DNA from: Paracoccaceae bacterium
GTDB lineage: Bacteria; Pseudomonadota; Alphaproteobacteria; Rhodobacterales; Rhodobacteraceae
Length of the DNA stretch: 64,000 nt
Reading direction: 5' to 3'
Assembly: GCA_027486345.1 (NCBI GenBank)
Contig: JAIXPH010000036.1
Coordinates: forward strand, 124,001-188,000
Shown here: positions 1-8,742 of the stretch, one piece after another
How the letters are laid out: each line of letters starts with the position of its first letter
Numbering within the stretch: the first letter of the stretch is position 1
Made by a program: the position numbers and the translations under genes
Notes under the pieces: model-generated
The model's input: only the letters and a program-made list of their open reading frames with translations
Database searches by the model: none
What the model was told of the DNA's origin: nothing

Positions 1-1
1 C

Positions 2-217
2 ACCTCGGTCAAGACCCAGAAACGCCTGCGCGAGATGGTGGAAATCCTGAACCGGATCGAGCCGCGCTTTGGCTCGGGGCTGATGGCCTATGCCTGGTAT
101 CGGTCACAGCCGCTGCCGGGGTTTTCGGGCCTGACCGCGATGCAACTGACGGGCTTGGGCCGCGCGGCAGAGGTGATGGCCTTTATCGACGCGGTGGATG
201 CCGGGGTGCATGCCTGA
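2..217 (+). CDS. Xre/MbcA/ParS-type antitoxin, C-terminal part (5' truncated by window edge)
   Basis: The frame is open from the first bases and ends with TGA at 215-217. The visible tail, about 71 residues, contains RIEPRFGSGLMAYAWYRSQ and a C-terminal GRAAEVMAFIDAV segment. This matches the toxin-binding domain (formerly DUF2384) of antitoxins that partner RES toxins. The next gene begins at the base directly after the stop and encodes a RES domain, which supports the call. The N-terminal DNA-binding part lies outside the window, so autoregulation cannot be judged. In this family the antitoxin neutralises an NAD+-degrading toxin. Confidence 0.8.
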   Translation, partial: TSVKTQKRLREMVEILNRIEPRFGSGLMAYAWYRSQPLPGFSGLTAMQLTGLGRAAEVMAFIDAVDAGVHA

Positions 218-721
218 GTGCGCTATCAGGGCCTGCTCTATCGCTGCCTGAACCCGATTTTCGCCGCTGATCCGCTGTCGGGCGAAGGGGCCAGACGCTA
301 TGGCGGGCGCTTCAACCCCAAGGGCACGGCGGCGCTTTACACCGCAACCTCCATCGCGACGGCGATCCGCGAGTCCCAGCAGGTGGGTCATTTGCAACCG
401 ACGATGCTGGTCTGCTATGCCGCCGATCTGTTCCCAGTTTTCGATGCCACCGCGCCGCAGGCTCTGGCCGCTTACGGCATGACAGAGGCGGGTCTGGCTG
501 CCGCGGATTGGCGCGACGACATGCGCCTGAACGGCACATCGCAGACGCAACGCCTTGCCGAACGGCTGATCGCCGATGGCTATGTCGGCATGCGGGTCAG
601 GTCCTTTGCCCAAGGCGCGCAAGCGCACGACCTGAACATGGTGCTTTGGACATGGCAGCACGAGGGCGCGCGGATCACCCTGATCGATGACGAGGGCCGC
701 TTGAACCGGCCCCCGGCGTGA
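218..721 (+). CDS. RES-domain toxin (NAD+-depleting toxin of an Xre/RES module)
   Basis: 167 residues starting at GTG 218, with no gap after the antitoxin stop, so translation is probably coupled. RES landmarks are visible: YRCLNP near residue 9, GEGARRYGGRFNPKG at about 22-36, YTATSIATAIRE at about 41-52 and a C-terminal DLNMVLW segment. RES toxins have an ADP-ribosyltransferase-like fold and deplete NAD+ by hydrolysis or phosphorolysis. That activity is known for the family and not shown here. The length is typical and nothing looks broken. Confidence 0.85.
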   Translation: MRYQGLLYRCLNPIFAADPLSGEGARRYGGRFNPKGTAALYTATSIATAIRESQQVGHLQPTMLVCYAADLFPVFDATAPQALAAYGMTEAGLAAADWRDDMRLNGTSQTQRLAERLIADGYVGMRVRSFAQGAQAHDLNMVLWTWQHEGARITLIDDEGRLNRPPA

Positions 722-727
722 CGCCCC

Positions 728-1714
728 TCACCCGCGCCCCAGCTTCTCCAACCGGGCTGCGCGCATCCGGGCGAAGTCGTCGCCGGCGTGGTAGCTGGAC
801 CGGGTCAGCGGCGTAGCTGACACCATGAGGAAGCCTTTGCCGTAGGCGGCTGTCTCATAGCTCTTGAATTCCTCGGGCGTCACGAAGCGGTCGATCCGGT
901 GGTGTTTCGGCGTCGGTTGCAGGTATTGGCCGATGGTCAGGAAATCCACATCCGCCGCGCGCATGTCGTCCATGACCTGCAGCACGGCCTGACGGTCCTC
1001 GCCCAATCCGACCATGATGCCGGATTTGGTGAACATCGCGGGGTCGAGTTCCTTGACCCGCTGCAACAGGCGCAGCGAATGGAAATAGCGCGCGCCGGGG
1101 CGGACTTCGGGGTAAAGGCCGGGCACGGTTTCCAGATTGTGGTTGAACACGTCGGGGCGGGCTTCGACGACCTTTTCCAGCGCCTCCGGCCCGCATTTCA
1201 GGAAGTCGGGCGTCAGGATTTCAATCGTGGTGCCGGGCGCGCGGTGGCGAATGGCGCGGATGGTCTGAGCGAAATGTTCGGCCCCGCCATCGTCCAGATC
1301 ATCGCGGTCAACGGAGGTGACGACCACATGGTTCAACCCCAACTCGGCCACGGCATGGGCCACGCGTCCGGGTTCAAAGGCATCGAGCGTCTGCGGCTTG
1401 CCGGTCGCCACGTTGCAGAAGGTGCAGCCACGGGTGCAAATCTCGCCCATGATCATCATCGTCGCATGGCCCTGGGACCAGCATTCACCGACATTGGGGC
1501 ACCCCGCCTCTTCGCAGACGGTGACGAGCTTCTTTTCCTTCAGAATGTCGCGGGTTTTCTTGTAGCCCTCTGACGTTGGGGCCTTGACGCGAATCCATGA
1601 CGGCTTCTTGGGCTGTTCATTGTCGGGGCGATGCGCCTTTTCCGGGTGGCGCTGGTCGGGCAGTTTCAGGTCGCGCAAGGGGCATCCTCCCAGAATGGCC
1701 GTCGGCTGAGACAT
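728..1714 (-). CDS. lipA: Lipoyl synthase (radical SAM)
   Basis: LipA inserts two sulfurs into protein-bound octanoyl groups to make lipoate for the 2-oxoacid dehydrogenases and the glycine cleavage system. The protein carries the auxiliary-cluster motif [12 protein letters not shown], the radical-SAM motif CTRGCTFC and the terminal RSSYHAGD. I chose the ATG at 1714 (MSQPTAIL..., 328 aa). A longer frame to 1801 exists, but its first 29 residues are unlike the family and an AGGAT-type ribosome site precedes 1714. It ends 6 bp from the convergent RES gene. A LysE-type gene is divergent upstream. Confidence 0.95.
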   Translation of the reverse strand: MSQPTAILGGCPLRDLKLPDQRHPEKAHRPDNEQPKKPSWIRVKAPTSEGYKKTRDILKEKKLVTVCEEAGCPNVGECWSQGHATMMIMGEICTRGCTFCNVATGKPQTLDAFEPGRVAHAVAELGLNHVVVTSVDRDDLDDGGAEHFAQTIRAIRHRAPGTTIEILTPDFLKCGPEALEKVVEARPDVFNHNLETVPGLYPEVRPGARYFHSLRLLQRVKELDPAMFTKSGIMVGLGEDRQAVLQVMDDMRAADVDFLTIGQYLQPTPKHHRIDRFVTPEEFKSYETAAYGKGFLMVSATPLTRSSYHAGDDFARMRAARLEKLGRG

Positions 1715-1841
1715 AAGCCGATCCTGCCCCTGTTGCAACGCATCGCCAAGGTATGGCCCAATGCGCGCCGTGCATGGCTTGATGCAGGTCATGGTGGGCA
1801 TCCCCCTTGCCCGCTATCCCCGCGAAAGGCATCTTTGGGTC

Positions 1842-2429
1842 ATGAACATGGGTCTGGTGGAATTCTGTCTGGCGATCTTCGTGCTTCTGGTGACACCGGG
1901 GCCGACCAATACCCTGCTGATGATGGGCGGCAGCGAGCGGGGATTGGCCCGCGCCCTGCGGCTGATCCCCTATGAAATCGCCGGATATTTGAGCACGGTC
2001 CTGCCGCTGGCGCTGCTGGGGAATGCGCTGCTGGACTCGCTTCCCGGCCTGCGTGCCGGGGTGGCGCTGGTCGCGGGGCTTTGGGTGGCCACTCTGGCGC
2101 TCAAGCTCTGGCGTCTGCCGCGGCGGGGGACGGATCAGGCGACGGTGACGGGGCGGACGGTGTTCACCACGACGCTGCTCAATCCCAAGGCGCTGATCTT
2201 CGGGCTGGTGCTGTTGCCGCATCCCGACCATCTGGCGCTGAACATCGGGATTTTTGTCGGACAGATCCTGATCGTGGCCACCTGTTGGGCGGCGCTTGGC
2301 GCGGTCATCGGCCATGGTGCCAAGGGCCAGCAGGGGCGCGACTGGATGCCCCTGCTGCGACGGGCGGCGGCGGTCTGGCTCGCCTTCATCTCGGTCACGC
2401 TGATCCTGCGCGGGATCGGCGTGGCCTGA
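1842..2429 (+). CDS. LysE/RhtB-family amino acid exporter
   Basis: About 195 residues of mostly hydrophobic helices, starting MNMGLVEFCLAIFVLLVTPGPTN. The early TPGPTN motif is diagnostic of the LysE/RhtB translocator family, which exports amino acids or related metabolites across the inner membrane. The substrate cannot be deduced. ATG 1842 and ATG 1848 are both possible; an upstream frame start at 1761 would add a non-hydrophobic leader and is rejected. It is divergent from lipA and ends 3 bp before the convergent DUF6456 gene. Confidence 0.85.
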   Translation: MNMGLVEFCLAIFVLLVTPGPTNTLLMMGGSERGLARALRLIPYEIAGYLSTVLPLALLGNALLDSLPGLRAGVALVAGLWVATLALKLWRLPRRGTDQATVTGRTVFTTTLLNPKALIFGLVLLPHPDHLALNIGIFVGQILIVATCWAALGAVIGHGAKGQQGRDWMPLLRRAAAVWLAFISVTLILRGIGVA

Positions 2430-2432
2430 GGG

Positions 2433-3680
2433 TCAGCCGATGCGGGGGCCTGCGGGACCATAGCGGTCATCGTAATGCCGCTTCAGCCGCTGCAGCGCGA
2501 TGCGCAGCACGATCTTGCCCGAGCGCGCGGCCCAGCCCATGCGGCGTTCGGCCATCTCAAGCCCCTCAAGGAAACAGCAACAGCGCAGCACCACATCCCC
2601 CAGACCGGGGCCAAGGTCGGTCAGCGCCGCCGCCACCCGGTCGCGCGCGGCGCGCGGCCCCTCGGCCATGCCGTTGTCGGGCAGGAAGCCGCCGCGATCC
2701 GCCCCGGTCAGGAAGCGGTCCCAGTTCTGTGTCACGCGCGGGCCCATCTGCGCCATCTCGAAATCGATGCGTATCTGGTCGGCGGCGCGCATCAACTCCG
2801 GTTCCAGATAGACACGGCCATCCTTGTCACGCTTGCGCCCCAAGACGGCGACCGGGCTTTCGGCGGCGTTATAGCGGATGCGGCGCGGACCCTCGGGCGA
2901 GTCGATGCTGCGGGTGGCAAAGTCGCGGTGCTGAGCGCCATGCAACGTGCCCGGCAGGTCCGCCCCCGCCGCAATCAGCCGCTTGCGCGCCGCGCGGCCC
3001 GCCGGGGTCAGCGCATAGGCCGCCACCCGGCCCGTGCGGATGCAACTGATCCAATCCTTCAGCGCAAAGGCCTGTGCCACGGCGCGGTCCAGCACGGCCA
3101 GCCGCTGGGCGGGCCCTGCCCCGGTTTCGCGCAGCACCGCCGCGCGGTCCATGTCGGGGGCCACCACCAGCACCACCTGCGGCTCGGCCAGCAAGGGCAG
3201 CAGGCGCAGCGCCTCGGTCATCAGGCGGCTGTCGGACAGGGCCAGCGCATCGCGGCGCAGGGCATCGGCGGGGGAGTCGCCCGTCGGAAGCGAGGGGGCA
3301 CCGACAGAGGCGGCACCGTTGGGTCGGGGGGCAGACATGGCATTCTCCGCATTGGGGGGGGCGGCCCCGCCCGGCCCTGCCCCCGGCGGATGGCCCTGCG
3401 TCTGGCCGGTCAGCCGCAGCAGCGCCTCGTCCACCAGCGGATCGTCGCGCCGGTTTTCGTAGCGCCGCACCTGCCGCAGCACGGTCGAGGCATGGCATCC
3501 GCGTTGCCGCGCCAGTTCCCGCAGGGACAGACCGTCGCCCGTATGGACGAGATAGGCCTGCACCCCCTGCGGCAACCAGTCCGGCAAGGCGAGGGTCGGG
3601 GTCGGGACGGGAGTCCTATCGGCAGCCAAGGTCATCGGTGATCCCACATCCACAGAGTTATCCACAACCAGAACGTGCAT
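2433..3680 (-). CDS. DUF6456 domain helix-turn-helix protein
   Basis: Up to 415 residues. An N-terminal helix-turn-helix-like stretch (LSLRELARQRGCHASTVLRQ, about 52-71) is followed by a Pro/Ala-rich linker. The C-terminal half ends with the conserved block around AADQIRIDFEMAQMGPRVTQ and DRFLTG that I recognise as DUF6456, a domain common in Rhodobacterales. It is probably a DNA-binding regulator, but no regulon is known to me. Starts at ATG 3680 and ATG 3635 both lack a clear ribosome site. If 3635 is correct, the DnaA-box-like sequence at 3658-3666 lies in the promoter. Confidence 0.75.
   Translation of the reverse strand: MHVLVVDNSVDVGSPMTLAADRTPVPTPTLALPDWLPQGVQAYLVHTGDGLSLRELARQRGCHASTVLRQVRRYENRRDDPLVDEALLRLTGQTQGHPPGAGPGGAAPPNAENAMSAPRPNGAASVGAPSLPTGDSPADALRRDALALSDSRLMTEALRLLPLLAEPQVVLVVAPDMDRAAVLRETGAGPAQRLAVLDRAVAQAFALKDWISCIRTGRVAAYALTPAGRAARKRLIAAGADLPGTLHGAQHRDFATRSIDSPEGPRRIRYNAAESPVAVLGRKRDKDGRVYLEPELMRAADQIRIDFEMAQMGPRVTQNWDRFLTGADRGGFLPDNGMAEGPRAARDRVAAALTDLGPGLGDVVLRCCCFLEGLEMAERRMGWAARSGKIVLRIALQRLKRHYDDRYGPAGPRIG
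3658..3666 (+). promoter_or_regulatory. Perfect DnaA-box sequence
   Basis: TTATCCACA exactly matches the DnaA box consensus. It lies at the 5' end of, or just upstream of, the DUF6456 gene, with a related CATCCACAG 11 bp to its left. One box can be chance or can mark DnaA-dependent transcription. There is no cluster that would indicate a replication origin. Confidence 0.35.
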
Positions 3681-3835
3681 TGGTTACTTGACCGTTAACA
3701 GTGGCGGCAAAACCCATACTTCCTTTCAAAAGCTAAACAAAACCGAAGGCAGCGCACGCCGGAACAGCCCGCGCGCGCAACGCTGGGTTGCGCTGCGGTA
3801 GGCTTGGCGCTTGACCCTTGCCCGCAGGTGCCCCG

Positions 3836-4195
3836 ATGAACGCCTTCTCACCCCCCCAGACCGCGACCGCAGCGGCCGTGCCCGACAGCCTGTTGCGCCC
3901 GCGCCTTTTGATGCGCGCCGCACGGATCGGCTTGCAGGAATACCGCCGCGAGCGGGACCTGCGGCGCCTCCTGCCGCAGGCGCTGTTCCCCGCGCTCAAG
4001 GCCGCCTCGCCCGAAGGGGCAGTGCGGTTGATGGCGCAACAGGGGGCCGCGCTTCTGGAATGGCTGACCGACGAGGAAGCCCGGATCGAATCCGCCCGCC
4101 GCACCGCCATGGCGGGCTATTCGCCGTTGCGCCACATCGACGTGATGATCGCCCTTTTGGCCGAACGGCGCCTGACCCGCGACGTGAAGGCCTGA
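3836..4195 (+). CDS. DUF6477 family protein
   Basis: 119 residues from ATG 3836 (MNAFSPPQ...). A frame start at 3818 adds six residues and is less likely. The conserved RPRLLMRAARIGLQEYRRER segment and a charged helical body fit DUF6477, a small cytoplasmic family of unknown function restricted to Rhodobacterales. It is divergent from the DUF6456 gene, a pairing I believe recurs in this order. The final stretch (HIDVMIALLAERR) is predicted helix. No enzymatic motif is seen. Confidence 0.75.
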   Translation: MNAFSPPQTATAAAVPDSLLRPRLLMRAARIGLQEYRRERDLRRLLPQALFPALKAASPEGAVRLMAQQGAALLEWLTDEEARIESARRTAMAGYSPLRHIDVMIALLAERRLTRDVKA

Positions 4196-4202
4196 ACGAA
4201 AA

Positions 4203-4234
4203 CGGCCCGCCGCAGGCAGACCTGCGGCGGGCCG
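4203..4234 (-). terminator. Intrinsic terminator, perfect 14-bp stem
   Basis: CGGCCCGCCGCAGG (4203-4216), loop CAGA, then the exact complement at 4221-4234. On the minus strand the stem is followed by GTTTTCGTTC, so it mainly serves the leftward methyltransferase gene. It may also stop the rightward DUF6477 transcript. Confidence 0.8.
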
Positions 4235-4256
4235 GATGGTGTGACTCGCGCCTGCG

Positions 4257-5813
4257 TCAGATGAAAGCGTCGGGCATCGATTCCTTGCGCTGCGCGACAT
4301 AGGCGTCCAGCGCCTCGCGGGTGCCTTCGTCCAGATGCGGCTGCTGGTAGTCGCCCAACTGCTTGGCCACGCGTTCGGCGGCCAGTTGCATCGTGTCGCG
4401 GCTACCCTCTTCGGCCCAGGTCTCAAACGGTTTGTAGTCGAACAGATCCGACCGCCAGAAGGCCGATTTGAAGTTCGCTTGCGTGTGTTCGCAGCCCAGA
4501 TAGTGACCACCCGGACCGACTTCGCGGATCGCGTCCATGCCTTGGCCGTTGGTGTCCATGATGATGCCTTGGGCCAGATGGTGCAGCGTGCCCAACTGGT
4601 CGGCATCCATCACGAATTTCTCGTAAGAGGACACAAGGCCCCCTTCCAGCCAGCCGCAGGCGTGCAGCATGAAGTTCACGCCCGACAGAAGCGCCATGTT
4701 CAGGCTGTTCGCGGTTTCATAGGCGGCCTGCGCATCCGGCAGTTTCGACCCGCAGAACGACCCGCCCGAGCGGTAAGGCAGCCCCAGACGCCGCGCGAGT
4801 TGCCCTGCGCCATAGGTGATGTGGCTGGCCTCCGGCGTGCCAAAGGTCGGCGCGCCCGAGTTCATGTCGATCGAGGTCACGAAGGCGCCAAAGATCACCG
4901 GCGCGCCGGGGCGGATCAATTGGGAATAGGCGACACCGGCCAACACCTCGGCCAAAACCTGCGTCAGGGTGCCCGCCACCGTCACCGGGGCCATCGCCCC
5001 GCCGACGATGAAGGGCGAGATGATGCAGGCCTGATTGGCCTTGGCGTAAACCTCCAAGGCCCCCATCATGATCCCGTCAAAGGTCAGCGGGCTGTTGATA
5101 TTGATCAGGTTGGTCATCACCGTGTTCTGATCAACGAAATCCGACCCGAACAGGATCTTGGACATCGCCACCGAATCCTCGGCGCGGCTGGGTTCGGTCA
5201 CCGAGCCCATATAGGGCTTGTCCGACAGCACCATATGCGCGTGCAGCATGTCGAGGTGGCGCTTGTTCACCGGAATGTCGGTCGGCTCACAGACCGTGCC
5301 GCCGGAATGGTGCAGCCATTTGGACATGTAGCCCAGCTTCACGAAGTTCTGGAAATCGTGCAGCGTGGCATAGCGGCGGCCACCGGCATTGTCGCGCACG
5401 AAGGGCGGGCCATAGACCGGGGCCAGCACCAGATTGCGACCGCCGATCTCGACGTTGCGCTCGGGGTTGCGGGCATGCTGGGTGAAGGTGGAGGGCGCGG
5501 TGGCGCAGAGCTTGCGGGCCAGACCGCGCGGGATACGGACGCGTTCGCCCTGCACATCGGCCCCGGCCTCTTTCCAGCGGCGCAGCGCCTCGGGGTTTTC
5601 GACGAAATTCACGCCCACCTCTTCCAGAACGGTGTCGGCGTTCCACTCGATGATCTGGAGCGCCTCTTCGTTGAGGATTTCGAAGTTCGGGATGTTGCGC
5701 TGGATGTATTTCGCGGTGTCAAGGCTGACCGCCGTGCGCTCCGCCCGCCGGGCCGAGCCACCGCCGCCGCGCACCCGCCGTCCGCCTGTCGCCGCAACAT
5801 CCATGTCGCCCAT
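4257..5813 (-). CDS. MttB-family (trimethylamine methyltransferase-like) corrinoid methyltransferase, non-pyrrolysine
   Basis: 518 residues that read through as one ordinary frame, so no amber/pyrrolysine codon is used. Recognisable MttB-family stretches include YGPPFVRDNAGGRRYATL, LININSPLTFDGIMMGALEV and a GPGGHYLGCEHT segment near the C-terminus. Characterised non-Pyl members demethylate quaternary amines such as glycine betaine onto a cobalamin protein. The substrate here is unknown. The N-terminus is Gly/Arg-rich and low complexity. No corrinoid protein or methyltetrahydrofolate methyltransferase gene is adjacent. Confidence 0.85.
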   Translation of the reverse strand: MGDMDVAATGGRRVRGGGGSARRAERTAVSLDTAKYIQRNIPNFEILNEEALQIIEWNADTVLEEVGVNFVENPEALRRWKEAGADVQGERVRIPRGLARKLCATAPSTFTQHARNPERNVEIGGRNLVLAPVYGPPFVRDNAGGRRYATLHDFQNFVKLGYMSKWLHHSGGTVCEPTDIPVNKRHLDMLHAHMVLSDKPYMGSVTEPSRAEDSVAMSKILFGSDFVDQNTVMTNLININSPLTFDGIMMGALEVYAKANQACIISPFIVGGAMAPVTVAGTLTQVLAEVLAGVAYSQLIRPGAPVIFGAFVTSIDMNSGAPTFGTPEASHITYGAGQLARRLGLPYRSGGSFCGSKLPDAQAAYETANSLNMALLSGVNFMLHACGWLEGGLVSSYEKFVMDADQLGTLHHLAQGIIMDTNGQGMDAIREVGPGGHYLGCEHTQANFKSAFWRSDLFDYKPFETWAEEGSRDTMQLAAERVAKQLGDYQQPHLDEGTREALDAYVAQRKESMPDAFI

Positions 5814-5962
5814 CGTCTCTCTCCATCATTAGCCGCTGGTGCAGCGCATTTGCCCTCGCTTATGCGCCAGCACGCGCCCCCCGCGCCCGCCGAATACGGC
5901 GCTTGCGGCGCAAAAACGACATGCGCGCACGTCGCAAGCGACCTGTCGGCGTCAAAATGCAA

Positions 5963-5991
5963 TGGGCCCCCGGTGGGACACCGGAGGCCCA
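5963..5991 (-). terminator. Terminator hairpin downstream of aglK
   Basis: TGGGCC-c-CCGGTG pairs with CACCGG-a-GGCCCA around a 3-nt loop. In the leftward direction it is followed by TTGCATTTTGAC. It lies 20 bp past the aglK stop and closes the agl operon. Confidence 0.65.
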
Positions 5992-6011
5992 GCTACAGAC
6001 TGTGGTCTGGA

Positions 6012-7097
6012 TCACCGATAGAGCAGCGACCGGCCATTGGCAAAGAGATGCACCTTGGCCGGATCGGCGGCCAGACGCACGGTCTTGTGCCGCAGATCGG
6101 GATGGATGCCCGGCAGTTTGGCGATGACCTGCGACGCCTCTCCCTGCCGCTTGAAGTACAAAAGGGTGACCTCGCCCAAGGCTTCGGTGATCTCCACCTC
6201 GCCGGTGAAAGCCGCATCGCCATCGGTGGCAAGCAGGTCTTCGGGCCGCATGCCGACATTGACGCGCAAACCCTTGTCCGCATCGCGCGTCAGGACGTTG
6301 GACCGGGCCATGCCGCCGTTGTCCAGCTTCACCACCGTCTGCGCGCCGGTTTCCACGACTTGACCACCCATCAGGTTCATCGCCGGGCTGCCGATGAATT
6401 GCGCGACGAATTCATTCTCGGGGCGCTCATACAATTCCAGCGGCGTTCCGACCTGCGAAATACCGCCGCCTGCCAGCACCACGATCCGGCTGGCCAGCGT
6501 CATCGCCTCCACCTGATCGTGCGTCACATAGACCATGGTCGAGTCGGGCATGTTCTCTTTCAACTGCGCGATCTCGATCCGCGTCGCCACCCGCAAGGCG
6601 GCGTCGAGGTTCGACAGCGGTTCGTCGAAAAGATACACCTTCGGGTCGCGCACGATGGCGCGGCCGATTGCGACGCGCTGGCGCTGGCCGCCTGACAGGG
6701 CCTTGGGCAGGCGGTCCAGATAGGGCGTCAATTGCAGGATCTTGGCGGCTTTATCGACGGCCGCCGCAATCTCGGCCTTGGTCTTCTTGGCCAGTTTCAG
6801 CGCGAAGGCCATGTTGTCGCGCACGGTCATGTGCGGATAAAGCGCATAGGATTGGAACACCATCGCGATCCCGCGCTGTGCGGGCGGCACGTCATTCATC
6901 CGTTCGCCGTCGATGGTGAAATCGCCGCCCGTGATCCGCTCCAGCCCCGCGATCATGCGCAGGAGGGTGGATTTCCCGCAGCCCGAGGGGCCGACAAAGA
7001 CGATCAACTCGCCCGTCTTGATGTCAAGGTTGATGTCTTTCAACACCTTGACCTCGCCATAGGCCTTTTCGACATTCGTCAGTTTCAGATTGGCCAT
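6012..7097 (-). CDS. aglK: Alpha-glucoside ABC transporter ATPase
   Basis: 361 residues of the MalK/UgpC type: Walker A GPSGCGKST (37-45), signature LSGGQRQRV, Walker B VYLFDEPLSNLD, H-loop VYVTHDQVEAM, and a C-terminal OB-like regulatory domain. It powers uptake of alpha-glucosides with AglE, AglF and AglG on the cytoplasmic face of the inner membrane. It is the last gene of aglE-F-G-A-K, 12 bp after aglA, and a terminator hairpin follows. The gene order equals the characterised rhizobial agl operon, which is why I use the agl name. Confidence 0.9.
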   Translation of the reverse strand: MANLKLTNVEKAYGEVKVLKDINLDIKTGELIVFVGPSGCGKSTLLRMIAGLERITGGDFTIDGERMNDVPPAQRGIAMVFQSYALYPHMTVRDNMAFALKLAKKTKAEIAAAVDKAAKILQLTPYLDRLPKALSGGQRQRVAIGRAIVRDPKVYLFDEPLSNLDAALRVATRIEIAQLKENMPDSTMVYVTHDQVEAMTLASRIVVLAGGGISQVGTPLELYERPENEFVAQFIGSPAMNLMGGQVVETGAQTVVKLDNGGMARSNVLTRDADKGLRVNVGMRPEDLLATDGDAAFTGEVEITEALGEVTLLYFKRQGEASQVIAKLPGIHPDLRHKTVRLAADPAKVHLFANGRSLLYR

Positions 7098-7109
7098 CGT
7101 TGTCCCCCC

Positions 7110-8735
7110 TTAACCCTTACGGGCGAGGACGCAGCCCCAGCCCGGCAATTCCACGGCGCCCGCCGTGACGGCCACGCCTCCCAAGTCGGTTCCGATCGCC
7201 TGCCACTGCCCCTCTGGCAGCGTCACCGTCGCGGCGTCGGGGCTGAGGTTGAACGCGCAAAAGACGGTTTCATCCCCATGGCGGATAAAGGAAAACACCT
7301 CTCCCTTTGCCTGCCAGCCGGTCATTGCACCCTGTGCCAACACCGGATGTGCGCGGCGGAAGGCCAGCGCGCGGCGGTAATGGTGCAGCAGCGCCGCCGG
7401 GTCCGCCTCTTGTGCGGCCACCGACAAGGGGCGATGCGGCGCGGTCACCGGAAGCCACGCCCTTTCAGCGGTGGAGAACCCGCACAGAGCATTGTCCGAT
7501 TGCCAGACCATCGGCGTGCGGCAGCCATCGCGGCCTTTGAATTCGGGCCAGAACTGGATGCCATAAGGGTCTTGCAGGTCTTCAAAGGCGATCTCCGCCT
7601 CTGGCAGACCCAATTCCTCGCCTTGATAGAGACAGACCGAGCCGCGCAGACACATGAGCAGCGTCGTGTAAACCCTTGCGGCGGCGTCAGAAAGACCCCA
7701 GCGGGTGATGTGGCGCACGGTGTCATGGTTGGAATAGGCCCAGCAGGGCCAAGCATCCGGGGCCGCCGCCGCCAAGCGATCAAAGGTCAGCGCCGCCAGA
7801 CCCGCCGTCAACCGCGCGGGTTGCAGCATCTCGAACGGGTAGCACATCTGCACCTTGTCCCCGCCCGAGGTGTATTCGGCCATGATCTCCAGCCCGCGCT
7901 GGGCATCTCCGACTTCGCCCACCGCCGCCGCATGGTAGGGGCGCAGCACATCCCGGAATTTCCGCAGGAATTCAAGGTTTTCCGGCTGGTTCTTCGAGAA
8001 CAGGTGCAACTGGTGGTTATAGGGGTTCACGCTGGGCGCAATCGAGTCGTTCCGCAGCTCCGGCGGCAGCGAAGGATTGTCGCGCAAGTATTTGTCGGCG
8101 AAGTAGAAATTGATCGTGTCCAGCCGGAAGCCGTTCACCCCCCGCTTCAGCCAGAAGCGCGCCACGTCCAACAGCGCCTCTTGCACATCGGGGTTGTGCA
8201 GGTTCAGGTCGGGTTGGCTGGTCAGGAAGTTGTGCAGGTAATACTGCTGCCGCCGCGCATCCCATTGCCAGGCCGAGCCGCCAAAGACCGACAGCCAGTT
8301 GTTGGGCGGCGTGCCATCGGGTTTAGGATCGGCCCAGACATACCAATCGGCCTTGGCATTGGTGCGGTTCTTGCGGCTTTCGGCAAACCACGGATGCACA
8401 TCGGCTGTATGCGACAGCACCAGATCAATCATCACCTTGAGGTTCAGCGCATGCGCCCGCGCCACCAGGGCATCGAAATCCGACAGGCTGCCGAACATCG
8501 GATCAACGTCGCAATAATCGCTGACGTCATAGCCGAAGTCCTTCATCGGGCTGGTGAAAAACGGGCTGATCCAGATCGCATCCGCCCCCAAGCCCGCGAT
8601 ATGGTCCAGCCGCGCGGTGATCCCGGCCAGATCGCCCACCCCATCGCCATTGCTGTCCTGATAGCTGCGCGGGTAGATCTGATAGATCACCGCCCCACGC
8701 CACCAATCGGCATCCTGCCCGATCACGTCTTTCAT
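7110..8735 (-). CDS. aglA: Alpha-glucosidase, GH13
   Basis: 541 residues, a cytoplasmic GH13 enzyme with no signal peptide. The TIM-barrel motifs are present: DLVLSHTAD (region I), GFRLDTINF with the nucleophile Asp about 206, AVGEVGD with the acid/base Glu about 274, and YSNHDTV with Asp about 338. It hydrolyses imported maltose, sucrose, trehalose or isomaltose-like sugars to glucose, which the downstream-encoded glucokinase can phosphorylate. It lies between the permease gene aglG and the ATPase gene aglK. The exact sugar is not determinable here. Confidence 0.92.
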   Translation of the reverse strand: MKDVIGQDADWWRGAVIYQIYPRSYQDSNGDGVGDLAGITARLDHIAGLGADAIWISPFFTSPMKDFGYDVSDYCDVDPMFGSLSDFDALVARAHALNLKVMIDLVLSHTADVHPWFAESRKNRTNAKADWYVWADPKPDGTPPNNWLSVFGGSAWQWDARRQQYYLHNFLTSQPDLNLHNPDVQEALLDVARFWLKRGVNGFRLDTINFYFADKYLRDNPSLPPELRNDSIAPSVNPYNHQLHLFSKNQPENLEFLRKFRDVLRPYHAAAVGEVGDAQRGLEIMAEYTSGGDKVQMCYPFEMLQPARLTAGLAALTFDRLAAAAPDAWPCWAYSNHDTVRHITRWGLSDAAARVYTTLLMCLRGSVCLYQGEELGLPEAEIAFEDLQDPYGIQFWPEFKGRDGCRTPMVWQSDNALCGFSTAERAWLPVTAPHRPLSVAAQEADPAALLHHYRRALAFRRAHPVLAQGAMTGWQAKGEVFSFIRHGDETVFCAFNLSPDAATVTLPEGQWQAIGTDLGGVAVTAGAVELPGWGCVLARKG

Positions 8736-8742
8736 ATCCGTC

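Noticed and set aside
3658-3666. Replication origin suggested by the DnaA box
   Set aside because: Only one perfect box, no AT-rich unwinding region and no dnaA/dnaN/parA genes nearby.
4257-5813. Pyrrolysine-type trimethylamine methyltransferase
   Set aside because: The frame is continuous without an in-frame TAG read-through, and no pyl genes are present.
4335-6695. A 786-codon open frame on the plus strand opposite the methyltransferase and aglK
   Set aside because: Codon content is that of antisense high-GC DNA (Arg/Gln/His-rich, no domain), and both minus-strand genes underneath are certain.
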